Positions 17,049-26,922 are shown, counted from the stretch's first letter. The stretch: 64,000 nt of DNA from Cognatishimia sp. MH4019 (GCF_020177595.1 NZ_JAHTBL010000007.1:141877-205876); one strand, 5' to 3'. Numbers and translations: made by a program. Notes: generated from the letters alone by a model not told the origin.

Positions 17049-17645
17049 ATGCATGGTTTGGTGAACCGGGCGATCCAGTGTTTCGTTCTTGATACCTATG
17101 GTGACGCCGCGTGGGAGGATGTTACCCGCCGCGCCGATCTGGGGTTCAATGCGTTCGAGGCGATGTTGCATTACGACGACGCCCTGACCGAAGCCGTGAT
17201 GGACGCGGCTGTGGGTCTTTTGGGCAAGCCCCGTGACGAGCTGTTGGAAGATCTCGGAACTTATCTTGTTTCTCATCCGACCCAAGGGGCCGTGCGCCGC
17301 TTGCTGCGGTTCAGCGGGGCGGATTTCATTGACTTCATCCACTCGCTCGATGATTTGCCCGACCGTGCACGCCTTGCGGTGCCTGATCTTGGCCTGCCGC
17401 ACCTTGTGCTGCGCGATCATACGCCGTCCCGGTTTTCGCTGGAATGCCATGGGGCCATGCCGGGGTTTGGCTATGTTCTGTTGGGCGTTCTGCGCGCGAT
17501 GGCCGATGATTACGGCGCGCTTGTCTTGCTGGATCATCAACGCACACAAGGTGCCGTCGAAAGCCTCTCGATTGACGTGGTCGAGGAAGCCTTTGCAAAG
17601 GGCCGCAGTTTCGAGCTGGTCACCGCTCCGACGGGTGCACCATGA
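17049..17645 (+). CDS. H-NOX (HNOB)-like protein lacking the canonical heme ligand
   Basis: This 198-residue protein follows the H-NOX fold from MHGLVNRAIQCFVLDTYG to the C-terminus. Ungapped comparison from memory with canonical sequences aligns the proximal His (D-V-I-H-P-E-V) with Pro104 in LDDLPDRAR. The YxSxR heme-propionate motif aligns with C-H-G-A-M at residues 133-137. Both heme-fixing features are therefore absent, and a heme-free or differently liganded sensor is likely. The gene ends in a 4-base ATGA overlap with an HNOBA-GGDEF protein, echoing the sGC-beta order HNOB-HNOBA-cyclase. Confidence 0.82.
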   Translation: MHGLVNRAIQCFVLDTYGDAAWEDVTRRADLGFNAFEAMLHYDDALTEAVMDAAVGLLGKPRDELLEDLGTYLVSHPTQGAVRRLLRFSGADFIDFIHSLDDLPDRARLAVPDLGLPHLVLRDHTPSRFSLECHGAMPGFGYVLLGVLRAMADDYGALVLLDHQRTQGAVESLSIDVVEEAFAKGRSFELVTAPTGAP

Positions 17646-18652
17646 CGGCTCTTTGTGATCTCAATCGATTTCTCGATACGATGATGCCGATGCATATGTT
17701 GGTCGGCCCGACTGGCCATATCAGCCATGCAGGCCCGACGCTGCGCAAATTGCTGCGCGATGATCTGGTTGGTATGCGGTTTCTTGAAGTGTTCGACATC
17801 CGCCGCCCCCGGTGTGAGCCGTCGATGCGAGGCTTGCTCAGCCTTGAAGGGCGCCCGCTTCATCTGCAATTTCGAAATGGTGATCAGACCAGTTTCAAAG
17901 GGGTTCTTGTCGCCCAACCGGCCAATCAGGGCTTGATCCTGAATCTGTCCTTTGGGATCTCGGTGATTGAGGCTGTCGGTCGCTTTGGTCTGACCAATTC
18001 CGATTTCGCGCCCACCGATTTGACGGTCGAGATGCTGTATCTCGTTGAAGCCAAGTCCGCCGTGATGGAGGAATCGCGCGATCTGAACCTACGTCTTCAA
18101 GGGGCCAAGATCGCCGCGGAAGAACAGGCCTTCACCGACACGCTGACTGGTCTGAAAAATCGCCGCGCGATGGATCATGTGCTGGACCGGGTCCTGGATC
18201 ACCAGATGCCATTTGCGCTGATGCATCTCGATCTGGATTACTTCAAAGCAGTCAATGATACGATGGGCCATGCCGCGGGCGATCACGTCTTGCAGGTTGT
18301 TGCACGCGCGCTGATCGGGGCGACCCGTGCCGGCGATACCATCGCCCGCGTGGGGGGCGACGAATTTGTCTTGCTGCTGCACGGCCTGACAGACCGAACG
18401 CGCATCGAAGACCTCGCGACACACCTGATCGCGGCACTTGAAAAACCGATCCCCTTCAATGGGGAGGAGTGCCGTATTTCCGCCAGCGCGGGCACCACGA
18501 TCAGCGCTGATTACGAAGATCCGCAAGCCGCCATCCTGATGGATGACGCGGATGTCGCACTTTATGCGTCCAAACGCGCGGGCCGGGCGTGCCACACATT
18601 TTACGCATCGGCCTTGCGGGACATCGAAGATGAAGCCCGCAAAACCGCCTGA
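17642..18652 (+). CDS. HNOBA-GGDEF diguanylate cyclase coupled to the H-NOX-like protein
   Basis: This 336-residue protein has an N-terminal HNOBA/PAS-like domain (residues about 15-140: MPMHMLVGPTGHISHAGPTL, then FEVFDIRRPR-type and FGLTNSDFAPTDLTVEMLYL), a short coiled-coil linker and a GGDEF domain. The active site is GGDEF at 238-242 and an RAGD inhibitory site lies at 229-232, so it should make cyclic-di-GMP with product inhibition. The upstream H-NOX-like gene overlaps its start, predicting a sensor-cyclase complex. Confidence 0.88.
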   Translation: MTALCDLNRFLDTMMPMHMLVGPTGHISHAGPTLRKLLRDDLVGMRFLEVFDIRRPRCEPSMRGLLSLEGRPLHLQFRNGDQTSFKGVLVAQPANQGLILNLSFGISVIEAVGRFGLTNSDFAPTDLTVEMLYLVEAKSAVMEESRDLNLRLQGAKIAAEEQAFTDTLTGLKNRRAMDHVLDRVLDHQMPFALMHLDLDYFKAVNDTMGHAAGDHVLQVVARALIGATRAGDTIARVGGDEFVLLLHGLTDRTRIEDLATHLIAALEKPIPFNGEECRISASAGTTISADYEDPQAAILMDDADVALYASKRAGRACHTFYASALRDIEDEARKTA

Positions 18653-18682
18653 CCCTGCGACGAGGTGCGCAGGGTGGGGTGC

Positions 18683-18713
18683 TTGACCTTCCAGTGACTG
18701 GAAGCCCTATATC
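18683..18713 (+). promoter_or_regulatory. CueR-type promoter of copA
   Basis: TTGACC (18683-18688) and TATATC (18708-18713) are separated by 19 bases, the long spacer typical of MerR-family promoters. The spacer holds the inverted repeat CTTCCAG-TGA-CTGGAAG (18688-18704), very like enterobacterial CueR sites. The copA ATG is 27 bases downstream. Confidence 0.85.
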
Positions 18714-18740
18714 ATGGGTGTCTTTTGAAAGATCCCGGTC

Positions 18741-21215
18741 ATGACGCCTCAAACCCAAACTCAAACCTTCCCGGTTGATAACCTGCATTGCGGTGCCTGC
18801 GCAGCTCGCGCCGAAGCTGCTTTGCTCAAGCTGAACTGCGTCCACCGTGCCGAGGTCAATCTGGCCACTGGCATGTTGCGCATTGAGTTCGATCAAGGGC
18901 CGTCGCACTTGCTGCAGATTCTTGCGTCCCTTGAAGAGGCTGGAACGCCCGCCCGCACAGAGACATATAATTTCGCCATCGCCGGCATGAACTGCGGCGC
19001 ATGTTCCGCCCGCATCGAAGCCGCTTTGAACGCGGTGCCGGGCATTTTGTCCGCACAATCCAATCTGGCCACCAAAACAGCGCGTGTAACGACCCTTGTC
19101 GGCGGCCCTGCACCCAGCGCTATCTCGGGCGCATTGGCCCAAGCCGGTTATCCCGCCGAACTCGAATTGGCAGAGCAGCCCGCCACCCCCGCCGATGACA
19201 GCACCGAACTGCGCCGCATGACGTTGATTGCGGCCCTGCTGACGCTGCCGGTTTTCATCCTTGAAATGGGTGGCCATCTGATCCCCGTTTTTCATCATTG
19301 GGTCATGGCCAATATTGGCCTTCAGACCAGTTGGTTGATCCAGTTTGTGCTTACCAGCCTTGTGCTCCTCTGGCCCGGTGCACGTTTTTTCCGTCTCGGC
19401 ATCCCGGCCTTGCTGCGCCGCGCCCCCGATATGAACGCGCTTGTCGCGCTCGGCACCTCTGCCGCATGGGGCTTCTCGACGGTGGCCCTTTTCGCCCCAT
19501 CGCTTCTGCCACCCGGCGCACGAGCCGTCTATTTCGAGGCTGCCGCCGTGATCGTCACCCTCATCTTGCTGGGCCGCACCCTTGAGGCCCGCGCCAAGGG
19601 GCGGACCGGTTCTGCGATCCGCAAGCTACTGAACCTACGTCCTAAAATGGCTTTGGTCATCGACGGCGACACCCTGCAAGAACGCCCCGTTGCCGACCTG
19701 CGTGCCGGAGACCTTCTACGTGTTCGCCCCGGCGAAACGATCCCGACAGACGCATTGGTCACCTCTGGCGAAAGCTATGTGAACGAGGCCATGATCACCG
19801 GGGAACCGCTCGCCGTCGCAAAGGCACCGGGCGATGCGGTCACTGGTGGCACGGTCAATGGCGCAGGCGCGTTGGACATCCGCGCCACCGCAGTGGGCGA
19901 GGCGACAGTGCTGGCCCAGATCATCCGCATGGTCAACCAAGCCCAAGGCGCGCGCTTGCCCATTCAGGATTTGGTGAACCGGGTAACCTTATGGTTCGTG
20001 CCTGCGGTCATGGCGGTGGCCGCGCTCACAATCCTCGCATGGCTTGCCTTCGGCCCAGAGCCGGCCCTTGGCTTTGCCTTGGTCGCGGGCGTCTCGGTGC
20101 TGATTATCGCCTGTCCTTGCGCAATGGGCTTGGCCACACCCACGTCGATCATGGTCGGAACAGGCCGCGCGGCAGAGCTGGGCGTGCTGTTTCGCAAAGG
20201 TGATGCGCTGCAAAGCCTGCAATCGGTGCGCACAATCGCGTTCGACAAAACAGGCACGTTGACCGAAGGTCGCCCTGTTTTGACCGATATCCATATTGCG
20301 TCCGACTTTGACGAAGCGAGCGTTCTCTCCTGGGTCGCCGCAGCAGAGGCGCATTCCGAACATCCCATCGCGCGCGCCATCCTCGCGCATGCGCAGTCCA
20401 TGGGCCTCAAACTTGGCGCGGTGGATGCGGCGCAAACCTTGCCCGGCTACGGGTTGCGCGCGCAGATCGACGGGCGATCCATCCTGATCGGAGCTGCGCG
20501 TCTCGCAGCGCGGGAAGGTATCGCACTTCCGGCTGAGGTTGAATTTGGCCCAGGAAAGACGCCGATCTATGTGGCGGTCGACGGAAAATTTGCGGCAGCG
20601 CTCGCTGTCTCTGACCCGGTGAAACGCGGGGCACATCAGGCGATCACCGCCCTCAAAGCCAATTGCCTGCGCATTGCCATGATCACCGGAGATGCCCGCT
20701 CTGCCGCACAGGCCATCGCAGATGAGCTTGGTATCGACACCGTCATCTCGGACGTGTTGCCCGATCAAAAGGCGCATGCCCTCAAGGACTTGCAAGCAGG
20801 CGGCGCGGTCGCCTTTGTTGGCGACGGCATCAACGACGCCCCGGCGCTTGCGACGGCTGATATCGGCATTGCGATCGGCACCGGAACGGATGTGGCGATT
20901 GAAGCGGCAGATGTGGTGCTAATGTCGGGCGCGCTGGACGGCGTGGTAAACGCCGTGCAGATCAGCCGCAAAACGCTGGCTAATATCCGACAAAACCTCG
21001 TCTGGGCGTTTGGCTATAACATCCTGCTGATCCCGGTTGCCGCGGGCCTTCTTTACCCCGCGACGGGCGTGCTGTTGTCGCCTATGCTCGCCGCCGGTGC
21101 GATGACATTGTCGAGCCTTTTCGTGCTGGGCAATGCGTTGCGCTTGCGTTGGGTCGCGGCCCCGCACGCAGCCCCGGACCCGAGCAAACCGACCTTCAAA
21201 GAGGTTCCCGCATGA
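18741..21215 (+). CDS. copA: Copper-exporting P1B-type ATPase CopA
   Basis: This 824-residue inner-membrane ATPase has two N-terminal HMA domains with metal-binding CGAC at 17-20 and 85-88. It has eight predicted helices, the CPC ion-binding motif at 458-460, the phosphorylated Asp502 in DKTGTLT, HP in SEHPIA and the GDGIND hinge. These define a Cu(I) exporter (P1B-1). It is driven by a CueR-type promoter. The downstream cueR overlaps its stop by 4 bases (ATGA), so copper induction would raise its own regulator. Confidence 0.94.
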   Translation: MTPQTQTQTFPVDNLHCGACAARAEAALLKLNCVHRAEVNLATGMLRIEFDQGPSHLLQILASLEEAGTPARTETYNFAIAGMNCGACSARIEAALNAVPGILSAQSNLATKTARVTTLVGGPAPSAISGALAQAGYPAELELAEQPATPADDSTELRRMTLIAALLTLPVFILEMGGHLIPVFHHWVMANIGLQTSWLIQFVLTSLVLLWPGARFFRLGIPALLRRAPDMNALVALGTSAAWGFSTVALFAPSLLPPGARAVYFEAAAVIVTLILLGRTLEARAKGRTGSAIRKLLNLRPKMALVIDGDTLQERPVADLRAGDLLRVRPGETIPTDALVTSGESYVNEAMITGEPLAVAKAPGDAVTGGTVNGAGALDIRATAVGEATVLAQIIRMVNQAQGARLPIQDLVNRVTLWFVPAVMAVAALTILAWLAFGPEPALGFALVAGVSVLIIACPCAMGLATPTSIMVGTGRAAELGVLFRKGDALQSLQSVRTIAFDKTGTLTEGRPVLTDIHIASDFDEASVLSWVAAAEAHSEHPIARAILAHAQSMGLKLGAVDAAQTLPGYGLRAQIDGRSILIGAARLAAREGIALPAEVEFGPGKTPIYVAVDGKFAAALAVSDPVKRGAHQAITALKANCLRIAMITGDARSAAQAIADELGIDTVISDVLPDQKAHALKDLQAGGAVAFVGDGINDAPALATADIGIAIGTGTDVAIEAADVVLMSGALDGVVNAVQISRKTLANIRQNLVWAFGYNILLIPVAAGLLYPATGVLLSPMLAAGAMTLSSLFVLGNALRLRWVAAPHAAPDPSKPTFKEVPA

Positions 21216-21604
21216 ACATCTCCGAAGTGGCCAAACGTGCCGGCATCCCGCCGAAAACGATCCGCTATTATGAAGAGATCGGCCTTGTAGCCCCACCGCG
21301 CGATACTAACGGCTACCGCGCGTTTCGTGACAGCGACATGCACAAGCTGGCCTTTCTCAGCCGCGCCCGTGCCTTGGGGTTCACGATTGAAAACTGCCGC
21401 ACATTGCTGGCCCTGTGGGAGGATCAGGATCGTGCCAGTGCCGACGTGCGCGCATTGGCGCGCGATCATCTGAAAGATATCGAGGCGAAAATCACCGATC
21501 TTGAAGAAATGCGCGATACGCTGTCCAGCCTTGTGAAAGCCTGCGCGGGGGATGACCGACCGGATTGTCCGATCCTGAAATCATTGGGCAATGCAAAGCT
21601 GTAA
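21212..21604 (+). CDS. cueR: CueR copper-responsive MerR-family activator
   Basis: This 130-residue protein has a MerR winged helix ([22 protein letters not shown]...), a long dimerisation helix and the metal loop C111-x7-C119 (CAGDDRPDC), the CueR spacing that binds a single Cu(I), Ag(I) or Au(I). The start at 21212 is set by the ATGA overlap with copA; the in-frame upstream sequence is copA coding. It should activate the copA promoter by untwisting the 19-base spacer. Confidence 0.92.
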   Translation: MNISEVAKRAGIPPKTIRYYEEIGLVAPPRDTNGYRAFRDSDMHKLAFLSRARALGFTIENCRTLLALWEDQDRASADVRALARDHLKDIEAKITDLEEMRDTLSSLVKACAGDDRPDCPILKSLGNAKL

Positions 21605-21611
21605 GGAGAAA

Positions 21612-21686
21612 TGGCAGCCCGTAGGGGAATCGAACCCCTCTTTCCAGGTTGAAAACCTGGCGTCCTAACCGATAGACGAACGGGCC
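21612..21686 (-). tRNA. tRNA-Glu (UUC)
   Basis: On the minus strand a full cloverleaf is readable. Acceptor GGCCCGT pairs with ACGGGCT (one G-U). The anticodon stem CCAGG/CCTGG encloses the loop TTTTCAA, giving anticodon UUC. The T arm GAGGGGTTCGATTCCCC is canonical. An encoded CCA ends at 21612. Confidence 0.95.
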
Positions 21687-21758
21687 ACTCTCAGTGCGCC
21701 GTTATCTAGGCAAAGTGCTGGGCGGTGGCAAGAGGGTTTTTGCACCAAACGTGACGAT

Positions 21759-23516
21759 TTATGGATGTGCCAATGCGGCGTCTTCCAGACGCAGCTGAAC
21801 AGATTGCCGCCCGCCCCAGGTGTTGATTTCAAGCCGTCCCGCAAGATGCACCCGCGCGCCTTTGTCGAGGCTCGAAAGTGTCGGGCCAAGGGTGGTATCA
21901 AACGCCCCAAATGCAATCGCGTCCAGCTTGGCACCCAGCCCGTCACCAAAGCTCAGCTTGAGGTGGCTTTCGCCCACGGGCTTGGCAAAAAGCACCTGCA
22001 CATCGGCAAACGCAAAGCGCGGGGCAGGGGCGCCCGCGCCGAAAGGTCCAGCCTTTTCAATCTGTTCTACAAGATCAATGCTTGCCCCACTGGGCATGAG
22101 CATCCCGTCCAACCGCAAGTCCTTCGGCCCCGCCTCTCCTGCGCCTTGCTTGGCCAGCAGCTCTGAAAGCCGTGCCATCGCGGGCTCCAACTGCGCGCGG
22201 TTCAGCGAAAGACCCGCCGCCATTTTATGCCCGCCGCCTTTCTCCAACAGCCCTTCTTCGGCGAGGCGCTGGATGCTTGCGCCCAGATCGACCCCGCTGA
22301 TCGAGCGGCCCGATCCTTTGCCCGCATCCCCATCAAAGCCGATCACAATCGCGGGGCGGTTGGTCGCCTCTTTCAGGCGCGAGGCAACGATTCCCACGAC
22401 GCCCGGATGCCAACCATCGGCAGCGGCCCAGACAAGCGGCGCGTCGAGCCCGCGCGCCTCCGCCTGTTCCATTGCGGCGGCGCGCACGGCGTTTTCGATC
22501 TCGCGGCGCTCAGAGTTCAACACGTCCAATCGTTCGGCCATTGCGGCGGCCTCATTCGGGTCTGCAGTGGCTAAAAGCCGTGCGCCCAGATCAGCTTTGC
22601 CGATCCGCCCGCCAGCATTGACGCGCGGGCCCAGCATGAAACCCAGATGGTAGGAGTTGGGGGCTGAATCCATCCGCGCAACATCGCCCAAGGCCACCAA
22701 TCCGGGCCGCTGACGGCGCGCCATGACCTTCAATCCCTGGCGGACCAACGCGCGGTTCACGCCGATCAGGGGCGCGACATCAGCCACGGTGGCGAGCGCG
22801 ACCAGATCAAGAAGCGCCATCAAATCGGGCGTTTGCGCGCCACCTTCGCGCATCTGTCTATTGGCCTCCACCAGCATCAGAAAGACGACACCGGCCGCAC
22901 ATAAATGCGCAAGATCACCGCTTTCATCTTGTCGGTTCGGATTCACCACAGCCAGCGCCGGCGGAAGCGTTTCGCCTCCCAAATGGTGATCCAATACGAT
23001 CACATCCGCGCCTCGCGCCGCTGCAATCGGCCCGTGCGACAGCGTCCCGCAATCGACGCAGACGATCATGTCGTGACCTTCAGCCAGCTCTGCCATCGCG
23101 GTATCATTTGGCCCGTAACCCTCGTCGATCCGGTCGGGCACATAGAGCGTCGCCTCGCGCCCCAAATCGCGCAACCAGCATAAAAGCAGCGCGGCGGAGG
23201 ACCCACCATCGACGTCATAATCGGCGAAAACCGCGATCTTCTGCCCGCTACGCACGGCCTCCAAAAACCGCGCCGCTGCTGCCTCCATATCCCGCAAGGA
23301 GCGTGGATCGGGTAGCAAATCCCGCAACTGAGGTTCCAGAAATTGCGTCGCCTCTTGGGCCAAGACCCCCCGTCGCACCAACACATTGCAGAGCGCGCGG
23401 GGTAATCCCGTCGCTTGCATCATCGCCTCTGACTGCCGGTCTGCGTTTGCGTCCAGCCCCACCCAGCGGCGGCCCGTCAGCGACGCATCAACACCCAGAA
23501 AAGCGTTTGAGGCCAT
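21759..23516 (-). CDS. recJ: Single-stranded-DNA-specific exonuclease RecJ
   Basis: This 585-residue protein has DHH-family motifs: DYDVDGGSSAALL near residue 100, VDCGT, and LDHHLGG near 175. A DHHA1 domain contains GGHKMAAGLSL, and an OB-fold region lies at the C-terminus. These bind two metal ions for 5'-3' single-strand degradation in recombination and mismatch repair. The length fits the family. It follows glpX after 4 bases and hom before that, so hom-glpX-recJ is probably one transcription unit. Confidence 0.94.
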   Translation of the reverse strand: MASNAFLGVDASLTGRRWVGLDANADRQSEAMMQATGLPRALCNVLVRRGVLAQEATQFLEPQLRDLLPDPRSLRDMEAAAARFLEAVRSGQKIAVFADYDVDGGSSAALLLCWLRDLGREATLYVPDRIDEGYGPNDTAMAELAEGHDMIVCVDCGTLSHGPIAAARGADVIVLDHHLGGETLPPALAVVNPNRQDESGDLAHLCAAGVVFLMLVEANRQMREGGAQTPDLMALLDLVALATVADVAPLIGVNRALVRQGLKVMARRQRPGLVALGDVARMDSAPNSYHLGFMLGPRVNAGGRIGKADLGARLLATADPNEAAAMAERLDVLNSERREIENAVRAAAMEQAEARGLDAPLVWAAADGWHPGVVGIVASRLKEATNRPAIVIGFDGDAGKGSGRSISGVDLGASIQRLAEEGLLEKGGGHKMAAGLSLNRAQLEPAMARLSELLAKQGAGEAGPKDLRLDGMLMPSGASIDLVEQIEKAGPFGAGAPAPRFAFADVQVLFAKPVGESHLKLSFGDGLGAKLDAIAFGAFDTTLGPTLSSLDKGARVHLAGRLEINTWGGRQSVQLRLEDAALAHP

Positions 23517-23520
23517 GTGG

Positions 23521-24492
23521 TTACTCGGTCGGGTTGCGATAGATCATCCGGCGAACAGAGCCTGTCTTGGAGCGCATCAGGATCGTTTCGGCGGTCAGAT
23601 AACCAACCTCGCGCTTGATGCCTGAAACGAGCGAGCCATCGGTTACGCCCGTTGCCGCAAAGATCACATCGTCGGTGACCAACTCGTCGCGCGTGTAGAT
23701 GCGGTCCAACTCGGTGATCCCGGCCTTCGCCGCGCGGCCCCGCTCATCATCATTGCGAAACAGCAGACGACCGTAAATCTGCCCACCCATGCATTTCAAC
23801 GCAGCCGCGGCCAGCACACCCTCAGGCGCGCCCCCTTCGCCCATATACATATCGATGCCGGTCACGTCGGCCTCGGCGCAGTGCATGACACCTGCCACAT
23901 CGCCATCCGTAATCAGCCGGATCGCAGCACCGGTCGACCGGATCTCGGCAATCATCTCTTGATGGCGCGGGCGTTCCAGAACGCAGACGGTGATGTCGTC
24001 CATTTTGCAGTTGCGCGCTTTTGCCAGCGCTGCAACCCGCTCGGCTGGCGACATATCCAGCGTGACGACATCAGTCGCATAGCCCGGCCCGATGGCCAGC
24101 TTTTCCATATAGACATCCGGCGCGTGCAGCATCGACCCGCGGGGCCCCATCGCGATCACGGCCAGCGCGTTCGGCATATCCTTCGCCGTCAGCGTCGTGC
24201 CTTCCAGCGGGTCCAGCGCGATATCCACGCCGGGGCCTTTGCCGGTGCCGACCTCTTCGCCGATATACAGCATAGGCGCTTCGTCCCGCTCCCCTTCGCC
24301 GATCACCACGACACCATTGATGTCGAGCATATTGAGCTGCGTGCGCATAGCGTCCACGGCGGCCTGATCGGCGGCTTTCTCATCTCCGCGTCCGATCAGT
24401 TTGGCCGAGGCGAGGGCGGCTGCCTCTGACACCCGTGCGAGACCCAGAGAGAGCATACGGTCGTTGAAATCAGGTGTGGCAGTCATGGACAT
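23521..24492 (-). CDS. glpX: Class II fructose-1,6-bisphosphatase
   Basis: This 323-residue protein carries the metal-binding GEGERDEAPMLYIGEEVG stretch and the LDPLEGTTLTA motif of GlpX. It converts fructose-1,6-bisphosphate to fructose-6-phosphate in gluconeogenesis and the Calvin or pentose-phosphate pathways. It is 63 bases downstream of hom and 4 bases upstream of recJ, and probably shares their transcript. Confidence 0.94.
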   Translation of the reverse strand: MSMTATPDFNDRMLSLGLARVSEAAALASAKLIGRGDEKAADQAAVDAMRTQLNMLDINGVVVIGEGERDEAPMLYIGEEVGTGKGPGVDIALDPLEGTTLTAKDMPNALAVIAMGPRGSMLHAPDVYMEKLAIGPGYATDVVTLDMSPAERVAALAKARNCKMDDITVCVLERPRHQEMIAEIRSTGAAIRLITDGDVAGVMHCAEADVTGIDMYMGEGGAPEGVLAAAALKCMGGQIYGRLLFRNDDERGRAAKAGITELDRIYTRDELVTDDVIFAATGVTDGSLVSGIKREVGYLTAETILMRSKTGSVRRMIYRNPTE

Positions 24493-24555
24493 TATCCTGT
24501 GGTCGTTTCAAGTGGCACGCCCTTCATAGAACGGCGCGCGAAGGATGCGAAGGGC

Positions 24556-25842
24556 TCAGACCTCTTCGATGCGAATGGCGACGGGGGGCGTGGCGACGAC
24601 ACCGGTCGCGCCGAACCCGTCCAGCGCTGCGTCCAGCGCGTCTTTCGTGGTCTTGTGGGTTACGATCAGCACGGGCGCTGTCGACATCTCGTGGTTATAT
24701 TGGCGCATCCGGTCAATCGAAATACCATGCTCGCCCAGCAGGGTCGCGATTTTGGCCAGTGCGCCGGGTTTGTCCTGCAAGTCCATGCGCAGATAATAAG
24801 CGGCTGGCTGCAACTCGTTCGCCGCAGTGGCTGGCACCAATGTCTCGGCCGGGCGCCCAAAGGTGCTGACCCGGATGCCGCGCGCGATATCCATGACGTC
24901 TGACAGAACCGCGCTTGCCGTGGGGCCTTCGCCAGCGCCGGCACCGCGCAGCACGATCTGACCGACCTGATCGCCTTCGAGCACAACCATATTCGTCGCG
25001 TTCTCCAACTGACCCAGCGGTGAGGTTGCAGGCACAAGGCACGGCGACATGCGCTGTTCCAGCCCGCGCCCGGTCATCTGGGCCACGCCCAGCAGCTTGA
25101 CCTTATAGCCCATATCAGCCGCGCGCGTGATATCGTCGATGGAAATCCGCTCGATCCCTTCCAACTGCATCGCGCCGAAATCGACCTTTGTGCCAAAGGC
25201 GATAGAGGCCAATAGCGCCAGCTTGTGACCTGCATCAATGCCGCCCACATCCAGTGTCGGATCGGCTTCCAGATAACCCAGTTTATTGGCTTCCTCGAAC
25301 ACCTCGTCATAGGGCAGGCCTGCGCTCTCCATCCGGGTCAGGATGTAGTTGCAGGTGCCGTTCATCACACCCATTACGCGGGTCATGTTGTTGCCCGCCA
25401 GCCCTTCGGTCAGCGATTTCACCACCGGGATGCCACCTGCAACAGCGGCCTCGAAGCGGATCACGCGCCCTTCGGCTTCGGCCTGTTCCGCCAGAGCCTG
25501 ACCATGCAGCGCCAGCATTGCCTTGTTGGCAGTGACCACATCCTTGCCCGCGGCCAAAGCGGCCTCGGTCGCGGCCTTGGCTGGCCCGTCAGAGCCGCCC
25601 ATAAGTTCAACGAAAACGTCGACATCGTCGCGCTTGGCCAGCGCCACGGGATCATCTTCCCACGCATATCCTTTCAAAGGAACGCCGCGATCCTTATCGC
25701 GCGAGCGGGCGGACACGGCAGAGATCGTCACCGGGCGTCCGGCACGTGCACTCAGTAGCTCTGCCTCGGCACGGATGATCTTGACGACCCCGGCTCCCAC
25801 GGTGCCCAAACCGGCAATGCCCAAACGTAAAGGAGATGTCAT
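24556..25842 (-). CDS. hom: Homoserine dehydrogenase
   Basis: This 428-residue protein begins with a nucleotide-binding GLGTVGAGVVKI (residues 10-21). It contains the catalytic domain with MNGTCNYILTRM and the LGYLEADPTLDVGGIDAGHKLALLASIAFG signature, and ends with an ACT domain (KPGALAKIATLLGEHGISIDRMRQ) for threonine feedback. It reduces aspartate semialdehyde to homoserine for threonine and methionine synthesis. It heads the hom-glpX-recJ group. Confidence 0.95.
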   Translation of the reverse strand: MTSPLRLGIAGLGTVGAGVVKIIRAEAELLSARAGRPVTISAVSARSRDKDRGVPLKGYAWEDDPVALAKRDDVDVFVELMGGSDGPAKAATEAALAAGKDVVTANKAMLALHGQALAEQAEAEGRVIRFEAAVAGGIPVVKSLTEGLAGNNMTRVMGVMNGTCNYILTRMESAGLPYDEVFEEANKLGYLEADPTLDVGGIDAGHKLALLASIAFGTKVDFGAMQLEGIERISIDDITRAADMGYKVKLLGVAQMTGRGLEQRMSPCLVPATSPLGQLENATNMVVLEGDQVGQIVLRGAGAGEGPTASAVLSDVMDIARGIRVSTFGRPAETLVPATAANELQPAAYYLRMDLQDKPGALAKIATLLGEHGISIDRMRQYNHEMSTAPVLIVTHKTTKDALDAALDGFGATGVVATPPVAIRIEEV

Positions 25843-25914
25843 GCGCTGCGCCCCTTAGCCTTATCGTCGCGTTGCAGCGCATCTACATGCTTGGCGCGCA
25901 CACGGCAACCGCCG

Positions 25915-26217
25915 TTAGCCGTCTTCGGGCAGACCTTCGAACAGATCTTCCTCAAGCCGGTCCTTGTCTGCATCGCTCAGCACCGGGCTGCGCAGCGCCT
26001 CGGCGCGGTTTTTGAGGTTTTGCACCCGCTCTTGCAGGGTCAGGGTCGTATCCTCCGACACGGTCAGGATGTCACCCCGCGCGGTCAGCCGGTCAATCGG
26101 GGCCAATTGCAAAAAGCCCTTCTGAGCCGTGTCATCGGGGGCAGGCGTTTCCAGCTTGGGAAAGTCGCCACAGCCCGCCAGCATCAGGACCATAAAAGGG
26201 AGCATACGCATCATCAT
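25915..26217 (-). CDS. Small lipoprotein of unknown function
   Basis: This 100-residue protein starts with a hydrophobic signal and a lipobox (MVLMLAGC, Cys about residue 16), then a soluble acidic domain with a helix rich in Arg and Glu (LQERVQNLKNRAEALR) and an acidic tail. I do not recognise the family. It lies 72 bases upstream of hom on the same strand and may precede it in a transcript. Confidence 0.75.
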   Translation of the reverse strand: MMMRMLPFMVLMLAGCGDFPKLETPAPDDTAQKGFLQLAPIDRLTARGDILTVSEDTTLTLQERVQNLKNRAEALRSPVLSDADKDRLEEDLFEGLPEDG

Positions 26218-26247
26218 GGGCGCACTCTAACCGCCCGCGCGCGGCTT

Positions 26248-26280
26248 GCAAAGCGGGGCTTTGCAGTGAACGGCTGTTCA
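26248..26280. promoter_or_regulatory. Two inverted repeats ahead of the TetR gene
   Basis: GCAAAGC-GGG-GCTTTGC (26248-26264) is a perfect 7-base hairpin. It is followed by TGAAC-GGCT-GTTCA (26267-26280), a perfect 5-base inverted repeat 13 bases before the TetR start. The second has TetR-operator size. The gap also serves the divergent lipoprotein gene. Confidence 0.45.
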
Positions 26281-26293
26281 GTTATCAAATGGC

Positions 26294-26881
26294 ATGGCGC
26301 GCAAAACAGGCTCTCATTCGGAAATTACTGGCCCGCGTGTGCAGGCCGCCGCCCTGCGCCTGATCGCGCAGCATGGCTTCGCCGCTGTCTCCATGCGCCA
26401 GATCGCAGCCGAGGTCGGCGTGCAGGCTGGTGCGCTTTACAATTACACCAACGACAAACAGACGCTGCTCTTTGATTTGCTGCGCACCCATATGGAGCAC
26501 CTACTGGACGCGCTTGGTCAGCTTCCCGGAACAGGTGATCCGATGACCCGGCTTGAAGCCTTCTGCCGCTTCCACATCGCCTATCACATCGAACGCCCCG
26601 ATCAGGTCTTCATCTCCTATATGGAGCTGCGCAACCTCTCGCCTGACAATTTCAGCGCTATTGAGGTCCTGCGGAGCCGTTATGAGAGCCATCTGGACGC
26701 AATCCTGAAAGACGGCCAATCCACAGGCCAATTCGCATTGGACGAGCCGCGCGTGACCACCTTCGCGGTGATCGCCATGCTGACAGGCGTGAATACGTGG
26801 TATCGCGAGGATGGCCCGCTCAGCAAAACCGATCTGGCCGATCTCTACTGGACCCTCGTGCGCCGCGCCGTGGCAGCCTGA
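26294..26881 (+). CDS. TetR/AcrR-family transcriptional regulator
   Basis: This 195-residue protein has the N-terminal TetR helix-turn-helix (AALRLIAQHGFAAVSMRQIAAEVGVQAGALYNYTNDKQTLLFDLL, residues 17-62) and a helical ligand domain (HIAYHIERPDQVFISYMELRNLSPDNF). The usual target is a neighbouring or self gene; here the divergent lipoprotein is the only near candidate. The ligand is unknown. Confidence 0.86.
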   Translation: MARKTGSHSEITGPRVQAAALRLIAQHGFAAVSMRQIAAEVGVQAGALYNYTNDKQTLLFDLLRTHMEHLLDALGQLPGTGDPMTRLEAFCRFHIAYHIERPDQVFISYMELRNLSPDNFSAIEVLRSRYESHLDAILKDGQSTGQFALDEPRVTTFAVIAMLTGVNTWYREDGPLSKTDLADLYWTLVRRAVAA

Positions 26882-26886
26882 AGCGG

Positions 26887-26914
26887 TTTTCATCTTTGCA
26901 AAAATACTCCCGCC
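26887..26914 (-). repeat. Dispersed GTATTT element behind the pirin gene
   Basis: Read on the minus strand this has CGGCGGGAGTATTT followed by TTGCAAAGATGAAA. It is preceded by a hairpin formed by CTCC-GGCG-GGAG. The core recurs at four other 3' ends in this window, each time in the orientation of the gene it follows. Confidence 0.6.
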
Positions 26915-26922
26915 GGAGGCTG

